Of a stretch of 10,772 nt of DNA, positions 1-7,078 are shown one piece after another. Under the pieces are notes generated by a model. The model made no database searches. It was not told the DNA's origin and saw nothing but the letters and a program-made list of their open reading frames with translations. This stretch comes from Campylobacterota bacterium (lineage in GTDB: Bacteria > Campylobacterota > Campylobacteria > Campylobacterales > Sulfurimonadaceae), in contig JAADDU010000141.1 in NCBI GenBank assembly GCA_013153755.1, positions 1 to 10,772 of the forward strand, in the 5' to 3' direction. Both the position numbers and the translations under genes were made by a program. Numbering within the stretch: the stretch's first letter is position 1; the number at the start of each line of letters is the position of its first letter.

Positions 1-273
1 CCAAACTTTTTCTTGAGTTATATTCATCTCTAATTGTTCAAGTTTAGAAAGTAATGCTTGGATTTTTCGTTGTTTTATTCTTTCTTTTTCCTCTTTTTGT
101 TTTTGAATTTTTTCTTGCTTTAGTCTCTCTTGTTCCTCTTTTAGTCGTTTTTCTTGAATCTTTTTTAATTCAGCGTTACTAAGAGTTGTATTAGTATCTA
201 AATTTTTTGTAGTGTTGTTTTCTGCAAACAAAATAGATGCAGATAGCAAAAATAAGAAAAGAAGCTTTTTCAT
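1..273 (-). CDS. Secreted coiled-coil protein, N-terminal part only; probable MscS-type mechanosensitive channel
   Basis: Partial gene: the first 91 codons are present and the rest lies beyond the left edge. I translated it by hand from the ATG at 273. Residues 1-17 form a signal peptide (two Lys, then a Leu/Phe-rich core ending LFA before Glu). A short Asn/Thr-rich linker follows. From about residue 35 to 80 there is a very charged Lys/Glu/Gln-rich helix that should form a coiled coil. The ATG directly follows the aroB stop codon with no gap, and a GGAGA box in the end of aroB (281-285) sits 8 nt upstream, so the two are probably co-transcribed. From memory, aroB is followed by an MscS-family channel gene in Campylobacter and Helicobacter, and such channels can begin with a periplasmic coiled coil. 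That identity is inference from context; secreted or periplasmic coiled coil is all the sequence itself shows. Confidence 0.65.
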   Translation of the reverse strand, partial: MKKLLFLFLLSASILFAENNTTKNLDTNTTLSNAELKKIQEKRLKEEQERLKQEKIQKQKEEKERIKQRKIQALLSKLEQLEMNITQEKVW

Positions 274-1326
274 TTAAGAATCTCCAAATTTACTCAAAAT
301 AGATGTAATAAGTGTTTTATCTATGTTGTGAGTAATTTTTACATCACCTATCCCAACAGGTATGATAAAAGTTATCTTACTATCAGAACTTTTTTTATCT
401 AAGAAAAATGTATCATAAAAATTCTCAACATCTTGAATATGGTAAGTTGTGTCAAGATTATACTTTTGCAACAGTTTCTCAACTCTATTTGCCTCTTGCT
501 GGGTCATTAAGCCCATCTCAACAGAAGTTTTATTTGCCATAACCATACCTATGGCTACTGCTTCACCATGTAAAAATCTTTTATATTTGGTTTCATTTTC
601 TATAACATGACCAAAAGTATGACCATAGTTGAGTGCTGCACGAATACCGTGCTCTTTTTCATCTTTCGCAACAACATCTGCTTTTGTTTGAACTGCTTGT
701 TTTATAGCCTCTTGTAATACTTTTTTATCTTTTAAGTCATTGTTTTCTAAAAATTCAAAGAATTCTTTGTTAAAAGTTACTGCCATCTTGATAATTTCAG
801 CAACTCCTGCTCCAAATTCACGAGTTGGTAGTGTATCTAAAAAATAAGGGTCTATAAAAACGGCTTTTGGTTGATGAAATGCACCTATAAGGTTTTTTCC
901 ATAAGAGTTGTTCATCCCTGTTTTACCACCAACACTTGCATCTACTTGTGATAGAAGTGTAGTTGGGATTTGGATAAAGTCTATACCTCTTTGATAGATG
1001 CTAGAGACATAACCTGTCATATCTCCTATAACACCACCACCAAAAGCTATAAGCATAGACTTTCTGTTAAAACGGTGGTTAAAAAGAGATTCTAAAATCA
1101 TATCTATACTGTTTTGGTTTTTGTATTCTTCCCCATCAGGTACGGTGATGATATAAAGTTCTTTTGCACTTATCTTACTAAGCAGATATCCTAGATGCAA
1201 ACCAGCAACCTTAGGATTTGTAATAATCGCTACTTTAGTATCAAAATGTGTTTTTGCTATAGTGTCTATGGTTATATCATAAGAGTTGTCTGTAACTTTT
1301 TTTAGAGGTATATTTACTTGCATCAT
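274..1326 (-). CDS. aroB: 3-dehydroquinate synthase
   Basis: Cytoplasmic NAD- and metal-dependent enzyme that cyclises DAHP to 3-dehydroquinate, step two of the shikimate pathway to aromatic amino acids and folate. The 350-aa length is normal. The NAD-binding motif is GGGVIGDMTG (96-105), followed by the family's PTTLLSQVDASVGGKTGMN block (121-139). Likely metal ligands are Glu177 (in AGVAEIIK), His236 (in NYGHTFGH) and His253 (in LHGEAVAIGM); His240 is a probable catalytic residue. There are two adjacent ATGs at 1326 and 1323. A weak GGAT lies 2 nt from the first and 5 nt from the second, so the second may be the real start. It lies 70 bp downstream of the COG3400 gene and abuts the secreted coiled-coil gene. 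All key residues are present and identification is secure. Confidence 0.97.
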   Translation of the reverse strand: MMQVNIPLKKVTDNSYDITIDTIAKTHFDTKVAIITNPKVAGLHLGYLLSKISAKELYIITVPDGEEYKNQNSIDMILESLFNHRFNRKSMLIAFGGGVIGDMTGYVSSIYQRGIDFIQIPTTLLSQVDASVGGKTGMNNSYGKNLIGAFHQPKAVFIDPYFLDTLPTREFGAGVAEIIKMAVTFNKEFFEFLENNDLKDKKVLQEAIKQAVQTKADVVAKDEKEHGIRAALNYGHTFGHVIENETKYKRFLHGEAVAIGMVMANKTSVEMGLMTQQEANRVEKLLQKYNLDTTYHIQDVENFYDTFFLDKKSSDSKITFIIPVGIGDVKITHNIDKTLITSILSKFGDS

Positions 1327-1362
1327 CTATCCAAAATATTTAGTTTAGTTATATTGGATATA

Positions 1363-1368
1363 TAATAC
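1363..1368 (-). promoter_or_regulatory. Possible -10 box upstream of aroB
   Basis: The 70-bp gap before aroB is almost pure A/T. On the minus strand it holds a TATTAT hexamer at 1368-1363, about 37 nt before the aroB start, preceded by T-rich blocks as is usual for sigma-70 promoters in Campylobacterota, which often lack a -35. Several alternative TATA-like hexamers occur in the same stretch, so the exact box is uncertain, and aroB may also be read from the COG3400 promoter. Confidence 0.3.
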
Positions 1369-1396
1369 TTAAAAAATAGTAAAAAATAGCTTTATA

Positions 1397-2803
1397 TCAT
1401 AACTGAACAGGTATAAAGATTTGATGATACGCATCAAGTCTATGATAAAGTTTTTCGCTGTCTGTTGATAATAAAGATAAGATTTTTCTTCTAGTTAATT
1501 TTTGTGTAAAAGGGAGTATATGTACAAAATTTTCTTTTTGTTTTAGTGTTTTTATAGGGTTTTTGTTTTCATTTATAACTTTTATACTTTTTGAAAAGAT
1601 TGTAGCAAGGTTGTTATAGTTTTCTAAAACTTGCTCTTTTACTTCTTGATGTTCGCTAAGATAGTTATATATTTCTAGGTTAAATCCCATTTGTGCTGAA
1701 ATATCAAAGATGGTAGCTGAAATCTTTTCTAAGTCTCTGTTATCTCCAAGTATAAGAGCTGCATCTTTAACACTTGAAAATGATTTGTTAGAAAGTTTTA
1801 GTACAGGAATATGTGATTCATAAAACATATTTCTCATCTTGTAATTTGCAAACATCTCTGAAGACACTATGATAAGACCGACATGATATGACTTTATTTC
1901 ACTAAAAAATGTACTTTGTAAATCTTGTGACTTATACTCTATATCTATGATAACATTGGTACTTCTAAAGCTTTTTATATACTCTAGTATATTTATCTCT
2001 CTTGGGTTTACAATCTTTATGATTAGGTCATGTTCAAATTTTTTATGAGCAAAAGTAGCTCTTCTTATAAGCTCACTTATAGTGGAAAAATCAACTATAT
2101 TCATATCTACATACAGGTATATATTTGAGCCAAAAGGTTCAGGAAATTGTCCTAGTTCTCTTTTTATGGCTCTATAAACGGACTTTAAAACTGCTGGTTC
2201 TCCAACTAAAACGAGTAAATCATTTGGTTGAATCATCCTTCTTCTTGATGGCATAAGAAGTTTTCTATTTCTATATATAGCAACAATTCGCCAGTTTTTT
2301 TGTTCTATAACACCTACATGACGGTAAACAAAAGAGCTTCCAAATGGAACTAAAACTTCCATAATTTCACCTTCACCTAAACCGACATTTTGAGCTATAA
2401 CAGGAACATTTGGGAGGTAGTCTAGTAGTCTTGAGGAGAGTATTTCATTTGTATTTACTAAAAGAACACTAGAATCTTCATTTTTTATATTCCACCTATC
2501 TAAAACAATAATACGAAGGTTTTTTTTGACAAGTTTGATATTTTTTATAGTATTTTCAATATCTTGAACATGATCCATTGCTATAATAACTTGGACAAAT
2601 TCCATTTTAAGTAAGTTTGAGAGTTTGTAAAAGCTTGTAGGGTCAAACTCATAAAATTTAAAACGAGCTGGATTTATATCTTTATATTCTTTTGGTTTAA
2701 CTTGAACTACATAATATATATTTTCACTTGTATAGGTCTCTATAACCCTTTGTATAAAATGCTCACCAACACTACCATCACTAATAATCAATATCTTTTT
2801 CAA
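1397..2803 (-). CDS. COG3400-type protein with RCK/TrkA-like nucleotide-binding and RCK_C domains
   Basis: A 468-aa cytoplasmic protein of unknown exact role. Residues 1-115 look like a Rossmann RCK_N (TrkA-N) domain: a beta strand, then DGSVG (9-13) in place of the usual GxGxxG, and a later strand LRIIVLD. Residues about 140-225 are an RCK_C domain, ending in the typical pattern PNDLLVLVGEPAVLKSVY. Residues about 226-340 alternate strands and helices like a universal-stress-type fold, followed by a helical tail. RCK proteins gate K+ transporters or channels through NAD(H), ATP or c-di-AMP, but no transporter gene is next to it here. The weakened glycine loop suggests altered or lost dinucleotide binding. 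The start is TTG at 2803 because an in-frame TAG lies two codons upstream. I recall COG3400 members beside aroB in epsilonproteobacteria; the assignment rests on that and on the RCK_C motif. Confidence 0.8.
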   Translation of the reverse strand: MKKILIISDGSVGEHFIQRVIETYTSENIYYVVQVKPKEYKDINPARFKFYEFDPTSFYKLSNLLKMEFVQVIIAMDHVQDIENTIKNIKLVKKNLRIIVLDRWNIKNEDSSVLLVNTNEILSSRLLDYLPNVPVIAQNVGLGEGEIMEVLVPFGSSFVYRHVGVIEQKNWRIVAIYRNRKLLMPSRRRMIQPNDLLVLVGEPAVLKSVYRAIKRELGQFPEPFGSNIYLYVDMNIVDFSTISELIRRATFAHKKFEHDLIIKIVNPREINILEYIKSFRSTNVIIDIEYKSQDLQSTFFSEIKSYHVGLIIVSSEMFANYKMRNMFYESHIPVLKLSNKSFSSVKDAALILGDNRDLEKISATIFDISAQMGFNLEIYNYLSEHQEVKEQVLENYNNLATIFSKSIKVINENKNPIKTLKQKENFVHILPFTQKLTRRKILSLLSTDSEKLYHRLDAYHQIFIPVQL

Positions 2804-2832
2804 ATGCTACTCTACTGTTGAAATTTTTTGCC

Positions 2833-2838
2833 ATTATA
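2833..2838 (-). promoter_or_regulatory. -10 box (TATAAT) of the COG3400 gene promoter
   Basis: A perfect TATAAT reads on the minus strand at 2838-2833, about 30 nt before the TTG start at 2803, giving a predicted 5' leader near 20 nt. The matching -35 position (2861-2856) falls inside the REP-like element, at the junction of its tandem duplication, and does not resemble TTGACA. That is common in this phylum, where -35 boxes are weak. Confidence 0.55.
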
Positions 2839-2840
2839 TC

Positions 2841-2929
2841 ATAACTAGTTCCCATACTCTAACTAGTTCCCATACTCTGTGTGGGAACTTTAATAGGCAT
2901 TCCCATTCAGGAGAATGGGAACGAGTTAT
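2841..2929. repeat. REP/BIME-like double palindrome
   Basis: This fills most of the 133-bp gap between the DUF2400 gene and the COG3400 gene. Two hairpins share a GTTCCCA...TGGGAAC core. Hairpin 1: AGTTCCCATAC (2865-2875), loop TCT, GTGTGGGAACT (2879-2889), with one T/G pair. Hairpin 2: CATTCCCATTC (2898-2908), loop AGGA, GAATGGGAACG (2913-2923), with one mismatch. The outer ends are also inverted: ATAACTAGTTCCCAT (2841-2855) against 2915-2929 with one mismatch. Paired palindromes in opposite orientation are the layout of BIMEs, and the GTTCCCA-type head resembles REP families moved by RAYT (Y1) transposases in other bacteria; that link is from memory. It may stabilise or terminate the upstream operon's mRNA. 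No transposase lies in the window. Confidence 0.75.
2843..2878. repeat. Perfect 18-bp tandem duplication inside the REP-like element
   Basis: AACTAGTTCCCATACTCT occurs twice in a row, at 2843-2860 and 2861-2878, with no mismatch. Each copy is the left arm and loop of the first palindrome, so the right arm at 2879-2889 can pair only with the nearer copy. The far copy pairs better with the outer right end at 2915-2929. Confidence 0.95.
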
Positions 2930-2936
2930 AGTGATT

Positions 2937-3683
2937 TCAAAGTAACTTCTCTTGCCCCAACCTATACAAAGCAAAATCATACTTTAGTGGGTCATTTTTA
3001 TCAAACTCTTTTAGTTTTTGGGTAAGTTCTATGGCTGAGTGTAAATCATATGTTTTTCTTTTTAAAAGACCAAGCCTAAGACCAACATTGAAAGTATGAG
3101 TATCTAGTGGCATTATAAGGTCTGCTTTATCTACACCACTCCAAAGTCCCATGTCTATATTGTCATCCCTTACCATCCAGCGAAGATACATCATCCACCG
3201 TTTTAATGCACCTGCACCTTTTGTTTTTAGAGTTATCTTCCCTATGAGAAAATTATACCCTTGTGTCTCATGTGGGTATGCCTCTTTTATGGTTTTTATC
3301 ATAGTGTTTATACCATCTATTGGGTTATGACTTTTTGTGTATCCATCTTTAAAAATCTCTTCTAAACTTTTTTGTTTTGTAACCCTTTTTAGTGCTATAA
3401 ACAAGGCTATAACATCCTCACTTTTTTGAAAACGGTAGTAGTGGTTTTTTAAAGCCTCTTTTATCTCATCATCACTCTTTTTTAAAAGTGAAAAATCTAG
3501 TGAATCCAAAAATTTAACTATCTGCTTTACATTTCCATAAGCAAACAATGCACATATAAGAGATATAGTGGGGTCTTTATGTCTGTATGCCACTAAAATA
3601 GGGTCAAGATTCTCTTTTGAAACCTCATCAACACTATCCCTTTTTAAAACCTCTGCATCTAGTCTTTTTTTTATATCCATCAT
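2937..3683 (-). CDS. TIGR02757 / DUF2400 family protein
   Basis: A 248-aa cytoplasmic protein of a conserved family with no settled function. Family signatures seen: DPILVAYRHKDPTISLICALFAYGN (27-51), KRWMMYLRWMVRDDNIDMGLW (161-181), IMPLDTHTFNVGLRLGL (190-206) and FDKNDPLKYDFALYRLGQ (227-244). The LDTHTF block is strikingly like the VDTH motif holding the catalytic Asp of HhH-GPD DNA glycosylases, which makes a DNA-repair role conceivable; this is inference only. It is the last gene of the operon. rpoN's TGA overlaps its first ATG as ATGA (3683-3680). An AGG lies 3 nt before the first ATG and 6 nt before a second ATG at 3680, so the second may be preferred. The REP-like element follows immediately. 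Confidence 0.88.
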   Translation of the reverse strand: MMDIKKRLDAEVLKRDSVDEVSKENLDPILVAYRHKDPTISLICALFAYGNVKQIVKFLDSLDFSLLKKSDDEIKEALKNHYYRFQKSEDVIALFIALKRVTKQKSLEEIFKDGYTKSHNPIDGINTMIKTIKEAYPHETQGYNFLIGKITLKTKGAGALKRWMMYLRWMVRDDNIDMGLWSGVDKADLIMPLDTHTFNVGLRLGLLKRKTYDLHSAIELTQKLKEFDKNDPLKYDFALYRLGQEKLL

Positions 3684-4951
3684 ACACCTAACTGATAAAG
3701 TTTTTTTCTCTCACTCGAACCTGCAATATTTAACTGCTTTCTATACTTGGCTATCGTTCTTCTAACCATCTTTACTTTGAACTTATCTTGTATCAAATCA
3801 AGTAGTTTCATATCACTTAGTGGTTTTGCTCTGTTTTCTGTTTTTATCACACCTACCAAAAACTCTTTTATAGCTGCATTACTCACATCTTCATCTATGG
3901 CAGTTGTAAAGAAGTCTTTCATAGCAAAAATACCTCTCTCACACGCTATATACTTGTTTGCTATAGCTCTTGATATGGTTGAGGGGTTGTGTCCAAACTC
4001 ATCTGCTAGTGTTTTTAGAGTTAGTGGCATGATTTGCCCACCCACAAAAAACTCATACTGATACTCAACTATCATCAACCCAACTTTATAAAGTGTTGCT
4101 TTTCTCATATCTAGTGCATCTACTAGGTTTTTAGCTTCTTTTATCTTTTGTGTAATAAAATCATGTTCTATAGCATAAGTAGTGTCTATCTTAATGGTTG
4201 GATAGTAAGCATCATTTAGTTTTACTTCTATACCATCTTCATCATTGAAGTATATCATCAAGTCTGGTATGATTTGGGCTGATTCTTCTTGATATTCTAT
4301 AGCTGGAGGGTTTTTAAAACTTCCAAGAACACGCATAATCTCACTAAAATTTTTATCTTGTGCATAATCATATATGGACTCTATATCTTTTATGATTTTT
4401 AAGCAAAGTGGGTAAGCATCATCACTTATATCTGATGCATCTAGCTGAAATATGAAAGATTCTGCTAAATCTTTTGCACCTATTCCTATAGGCTCAACAT
4501 GGGCAAATCTTAAACGAATTTTTTCAAAGTTATCTATATCTATAGAGTTCATTTTACAAAAAGCTAAACTGTCCCCTTCATAGTAACCATTTTCATCAAG
4601 GTTTTGTACTATAAACTCAGCTACTTTTTGTGAAAGTGGAGTTGGAAAGAGTGGTTTACCTAGCTGTTCATCTAAAACTTCATACAAAGATTTTTTTTGT
4701 ATAGTAAGTGCTTCTATCTGCTCGGTACGGGAGTTTGAAACTTTACCTGAGATGATCTTTTTAGGAATTTTTTTATTAAAATCTTCTTCAAAACCTGATT
4801 TTATTTCTACGACAGGATTTGTTTCTACAAAAGGGGACATAGCCTCACCCAAATCACTTAGACTTGAATGTAGTATGGGTAGCCAATTTCTTAGTGTATT
4901 AGAAAGTTTATGTTTAGTTTCAACATTTGTAGTTTGTCGTAAAGCACCCAT
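3680..4951 (-). CDS. rpoN: RNA polymerase sigma-54 factor
   Basis: Sigma-54 directs RNA polymerase to -24/-12 promoters and needs AAA+ activators; in Campylobacterota its targets are mainly flagellar genes. Length is 423 aa, short as is usual for the phylum. The N-terminal activator-interacting region (about 11-50) is Gln-poor and reads KLSNTLRNWLPILHSSL. The core-binding domain spans roughly 80-280. The helix-turn-helix region reads PLTLKTLADEFGHNPSTISR (309-328), continuing to NKYIACERGIFAMKDFF. The RpoN box is VRRTIAKYRK (396-405), matching the family's ARRTVAKYRE and contacting the -24 element. The start ATG is 12 nt after the lptB stop; the only ribosome-binding candidate, AGGG, overlaps that stop and is 11 nt away, so expression may depend on lptB translation. 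lptB-rpoN linkage is widespread in proteobacteria. Confidence 0.97.
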   Translation of the reverse strand: MGALRQTTNVETKHKLSNTLRNWLPILHSSLSDLGEAMSPFVETNPVVEIKSGFEEDFNKKIPKKIISGKVSNSRTEQIEALTIQKKSLYEVLDEQLGKPLFPTPLSQKVAEFIVQNLDENGYYEGDSLAFCKMNSIDIDNFEKIRLRFAHVEPIGIGAKDLAESFIFQLDASDISDDAYPLCLKIIKDIESIYDYAQDKNFSEIMRVLGSFKNPPAIEYQEESAQIIPDLMIYFNDEDGIEVKLNDAYYPTIKIDTTYAIEHDFITQKIKEAKNLVDALDMRKATLYKVGLMIVEYQYEFFVGGQIMPLTLKTLADEFGHNPSTISRAIANKYIACERGIFAMKDFFTTAIDEDVSNAAIKEFLVGVIKTENRAKPLSDMKLLDLIQDKFKVKMVRRTIAKYRKQLNIAGSSERKKLYQLGV

Positions 4952-4963
4952 AGTTAAAAAGCC

Positions 4964-5686
4964 CTAAAGCTTAAAATCCTCACCTAAGTAATGCTTACGA
5001 ACATCACTGTTTTCGCCTATCTCTTTACTCGTTCCAGAGGCTAGAAGTTCTCCAGATTTTATAACATAGGCTCTATCACAAACAGCTAAAGTTTCACGAA
5101 CATTATGGTCAGTTATGAGTACACCTATATCATAAGATACTAGTTGATGTATAACTTTTTGTATATCCATAACAGCGATGGGGTCAACCCCTGCAAAAGG
5201 TTCATCAAGTAGTAAGAATTTTGGTTTGTTTACCAATGCTCTTGCTATCTCAACACGACGACGCTCCCCACCACTTAGGCTTATACCTTTTCTGTAACGG
5301 ATGGGTTCTATGTTAAACATATCTAGGAGTTCTAGTATCCTTTCTTCCCTTGCTTTTTTGTCTTTTATACCAACTTGAGCAGCAACCATTAAGTTGTCTT
5401 CTACAGTTAAGTCTTTAAAGATAGAAGCTTCTTGTGGTAGATAGCCTATACCTTTTATAGCTCTTTGGTGTAGTGGCATATTTGATAGCTCTTCATCATC
5501 GAAAAATACGCTCCCACCACTAGCTTCAACAAGCCCACAAATCATGTAAAAAGTGGTGGTTTTTCCAGCTCCATTTGGTCCAAGTAGCCCAACTACTTCT
5601 CCACTTTTAACCTCTAAGCTCATCCCTTTTACTATCTCTAAATCTTTTATCTTTTTTACAAGTTCAACTGCTCTAAGCTTGTGCAT
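4964..5686 (-). CDS. lptB: LPS export ABC transporter ATP-binding protein LptB
   Basis: ATPase of the LptB2FGC complex that extracts lipopolysaccharide from the inner membrane and drives it along LptA to the outer membrane. Counted from this start (240 aa, the usual LptB length): Walker A GPNGAGKTT at 36-44, Q-loop in the LptB-specific GYLPQEASIF at 80-89, signature LSGGERRR at 137-144, Walker B FLLLDEP at 157-163 with catalytic Glu162, and switch His194 in TDHNVRE. An in-frame ATG four codons upstream (5698) also exists. I chose 5686 because a GAGG at 5696-5693 is spaced 6 nt from it and lies inside the codons that the upstream start would translate. It overlaps the end of tsaE by 14 nt. No lptA or lptC gene is adjacent. 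Confidence 0.96.
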   Translation of the reverse strand: MHKLRAVELVKKIKDLEIVKGMSLEVKSGEVVGLLGPNGAGKTTTFYMICGLVEASGGSVFFDDEELSNMPLHQRAIKGIGYLPQEASIFKDLTVEDNLMVAAQVGIKDKKAREERILELLDMFNIEPIRYRKGISLSGGERRRVEIARALVNKPKFLLLDEPFAGVDPIAVMDIQKVIHQLVSYDIGVLITDHNVRETLAVCDRAYVIKSGELLASGTSKEIGENSDVRKHYLGEDFKL

Positions 5687-6092
5687 TATATACCTCATAT
5701 CTTCTTGTATTATTTTTTACTTTTGTTATCTTTATAATCAAAGTCTCAATACCAGCAGAAGTTAAAATCTCTACTAGTTTTTCATCACCCCATTCAACTA
5801 GATGCAGTACATCTTTTTCTAACTCTTCTAGTAAACCTAAAGAGATAAAATGCTCTATTCCATGATTATATATATCATAATGATAAAGTTTATCACCATA
5901 ACATTGTTGCAAAGAAAAAGTGGGTGAAGTTACTTCTTCTTTTAGGTTTAGATGCAGTGCAAAAGCCTTTACTAGTGTGGTTTTACCAGATGCTAAATCC
6001 CCTTGTAAGATGATAACACCACTTTTAAACTCTTTGTGTATATCTTCTACAAGTAGATGCAGTGCATCTAAAGATAATTCATACTTTTTCAT
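5673..6092 (-). CDS. tsaE: tRNA t6A biosynthesis ATPase TsaE
   Basis: ATPase partner of the TsaB-TsaD complex that completes threonylcarbamoyl-adenosine (t6A) at position 37 of ANN-decoding tRNAs, in the cytoplasm. At 139 aa it has the family's size. The P-loop is GDLASGKTTL (31-40), followed by SPTFSL (56-61), HYDIYN with Asp73, and LVEWGDE (98-104) with the functionally important Glu100-Trp101 pair. Its ATG overlaps the trpD stop as ATGA (6092-6089) and I see no good ribosome-binding site of its own, so translational coupling to trpD is likely. Its tail overlaps lptB. The gene carries four copies of the octamer TGCATCTA, two of them as a near-palindrome at 6054-6070; three encode Leu-His-Leu through the otherwise unfavoured CTG codon. 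Confidence 0.95.
   Translation of the reverse strand: MKKYELSLDALHLLVEDIHKEFKSGVIILQGDLASGKTTLVKAFALHLNLKEEVTSPTFSLQQCYGDKLYHYDIYNHGIEHFISLGLLEELEKDVLHLVEWGDEKLVEILTSAGIETLIIKITKVKNNTRRYEVYNAQA
5693..5696 (-). promoter_or_regulatory. Shine-Dalgarno GAGG that decides the lptB start
   Basis: On the minus strand the order is ATG (5698-5696), GAGG (5696-5693), 6 nt, ATG (5686-5684). The GAGG overlaps the upstream ATG and its next codon, so it can serve only the downstream ATG, giving the 240-aa LptB. Confidence 0.7.
6054..6070. repeat. Inverted repeat of the octamer TGCATCTA within tsaE
   Basis: TAGATGCA (6054-6061), one G, then TGCATCTA (6063-6070) gives 8-bp arms with a 1-bp spacer. On the coding strand it encodes LDALHLL near the TsaE N-terminus. 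It contains two of the 14 copies of this octamer in the window. Confidence 0.8.
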
Positions 6093-7078
6093 AGTTTATT
6101 TGAAATCTCTATGATTTGTTTTAGTTTGGCTTTAGCTTTGTTTTTTCTTAGCACTTCTCTTGCTATTTCAAATCCATCTTGCATATCTCTAGCAACTCCA
6201 TCAACCATAAGTGCAGCAGCAGAGTTAATCAAAACTATGTCTCGTTGTGCATCTGTAGATTTGTTATCAAAAATATTATATAAGATTTGAGCATTTTGCT
6301 TAGAATCTCCACCTATGATTGCTTTTAATGGTACTTTTTTGATTCCATACTCTTGTGGGTCTATCTCTAATTCATGGATAACATCATCTCTAAGGATAGA
6401 TGCGTAAGTTATATCTGAGATACTTATCTCATCCATCCCCTCTTTTGAGCTTACCACCATCGTAGAAGTTGCACCATTGATTTTTAGAGCTTCTGCCATC
6501 TTTGGAACAAAAGCTTTATCAAACACACCTAAAAGTGACTTTTTAACACCTGCTGGATTTGTAAGTGGTCCGAGGATATTAAAGATGGTCTTTTCAGGTA
6601 TGGTTTTTCTAACTGGTACTATAAACTTCATAGCTGGATGATGAAGTTGTGCAAACATAAATGTAAAACCACTCTCTTGTAAAAGTTTTGCACTATTTTC
6701 TATGCTAAGGTTAAGTTTTACACCTAACTCTTCAAACATATCTGCACTACCTGATTTTGAAGTTATGGAGCGACTACCATGTTTTGCTACAAAGCTACCA
6801 GATGCACTAACTAAAAGTGCAACAGTTGAAGAGATGTTAAAACTTCCTATCTTATCCCCACCTGTTCCTACTATGTCTATGGCTTTTAATCTAAGTTCAT
6901 CAGAGATAGGGAGTGTGATAGCGTTACTTCTCATAACTTCAGCAGCCCCAGCGATACTTCCAACAGTGGTAGATGAATCTAGTTTCATACTAACTAAAAA
7001 CTCTCTCATCTGCTCATCACTCATCTCATGGTTAAAAAGTGAGGTAAAAATCGATTTTGTTTCTTCATAGTTCATCAT
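6089..7078 (-). CDS. trpD: Anthranilate phosphoribosyltransferase
   Basis: Transfers the phosphoribosyl group of PRPP to anthranilate, step two of tryptophan synthesis, in the cytoplasm. The 329-aa length is normal. PRPP loop GTGGDK is at 71-76. The substrate block KHGSRSITSKSGSAD (99-113) has Ser102 where the family usually has Asn (KHGN). Arg157 matches the conserved anthranilate-binding Arg, and FNILGPLTNPA is at 166-176. Asp216-Glu217 (GMDEIS) are the Mg-PRPP ligands. An AAAGGAG box (7087-7081) is 2 nt from the first ATG and 5 nt from a second ATG at 7075, which is probably the real start. It overlaps the S4 gene stop at one end and tsaE at the other. No other trp gene is present, so trpD stands apart from its pathway here. 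Confidence 0.95.
   Translation of the reverse strand: MMNYEETKSIFTSLFNHEMSDEQMREFLVSMKLDSSTTVGSIAGAAEVMRSNAITLPISDELRLKAIDIVGTGGDKIGSFNISSTVALLVSASGSFVAKHGSRSITSKSGSADMFEELGVKLNLSIENSAKLLQESGFTFMFAQLHHPAMKFIVPVRKTIPEKTIFNILGPLTNPAGVKKSLLGVFDKAFVPKMAEALKINGATSTMVVSSKEGMDEISISDITYASILRDDVIHELEIDPQEYGIKKVPLKAIIGGDSKQNAQILYNIFDNKSTDAQRDIVLINSAAALMVDGVARDMQDGFEIAREVLRKNKAKAKLKQIIEISNKL

Noticed and set aside
1183..1199. Sigma-54-like GG-N10-GC on the minus strand within aroB
   Set aside because: Only the GG and TTTGCA parts match; the -24 side reads AGGTTG and it lies inside conserved coding sequence.
2841..2929. CRISPR array or phage attachment site
   Set aside because: There are only two copies, directly adjacent with no spacers, and no integrase or cas gene; the paired palindromes fit a REP-like element.
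3747..4061. Plus-strand open frame of 104 codons opposite rpoN
   Set aside because: It lies across the sigma-54 helix-turn-helix and RpoN-box coding region; no motif or own ribosome-binding site.
6702..7070. Plus-strand open frame of 122 codons opposite trpD
   Set aside because: Shadow of a secure TrpD reading frame with no recognisable domain.
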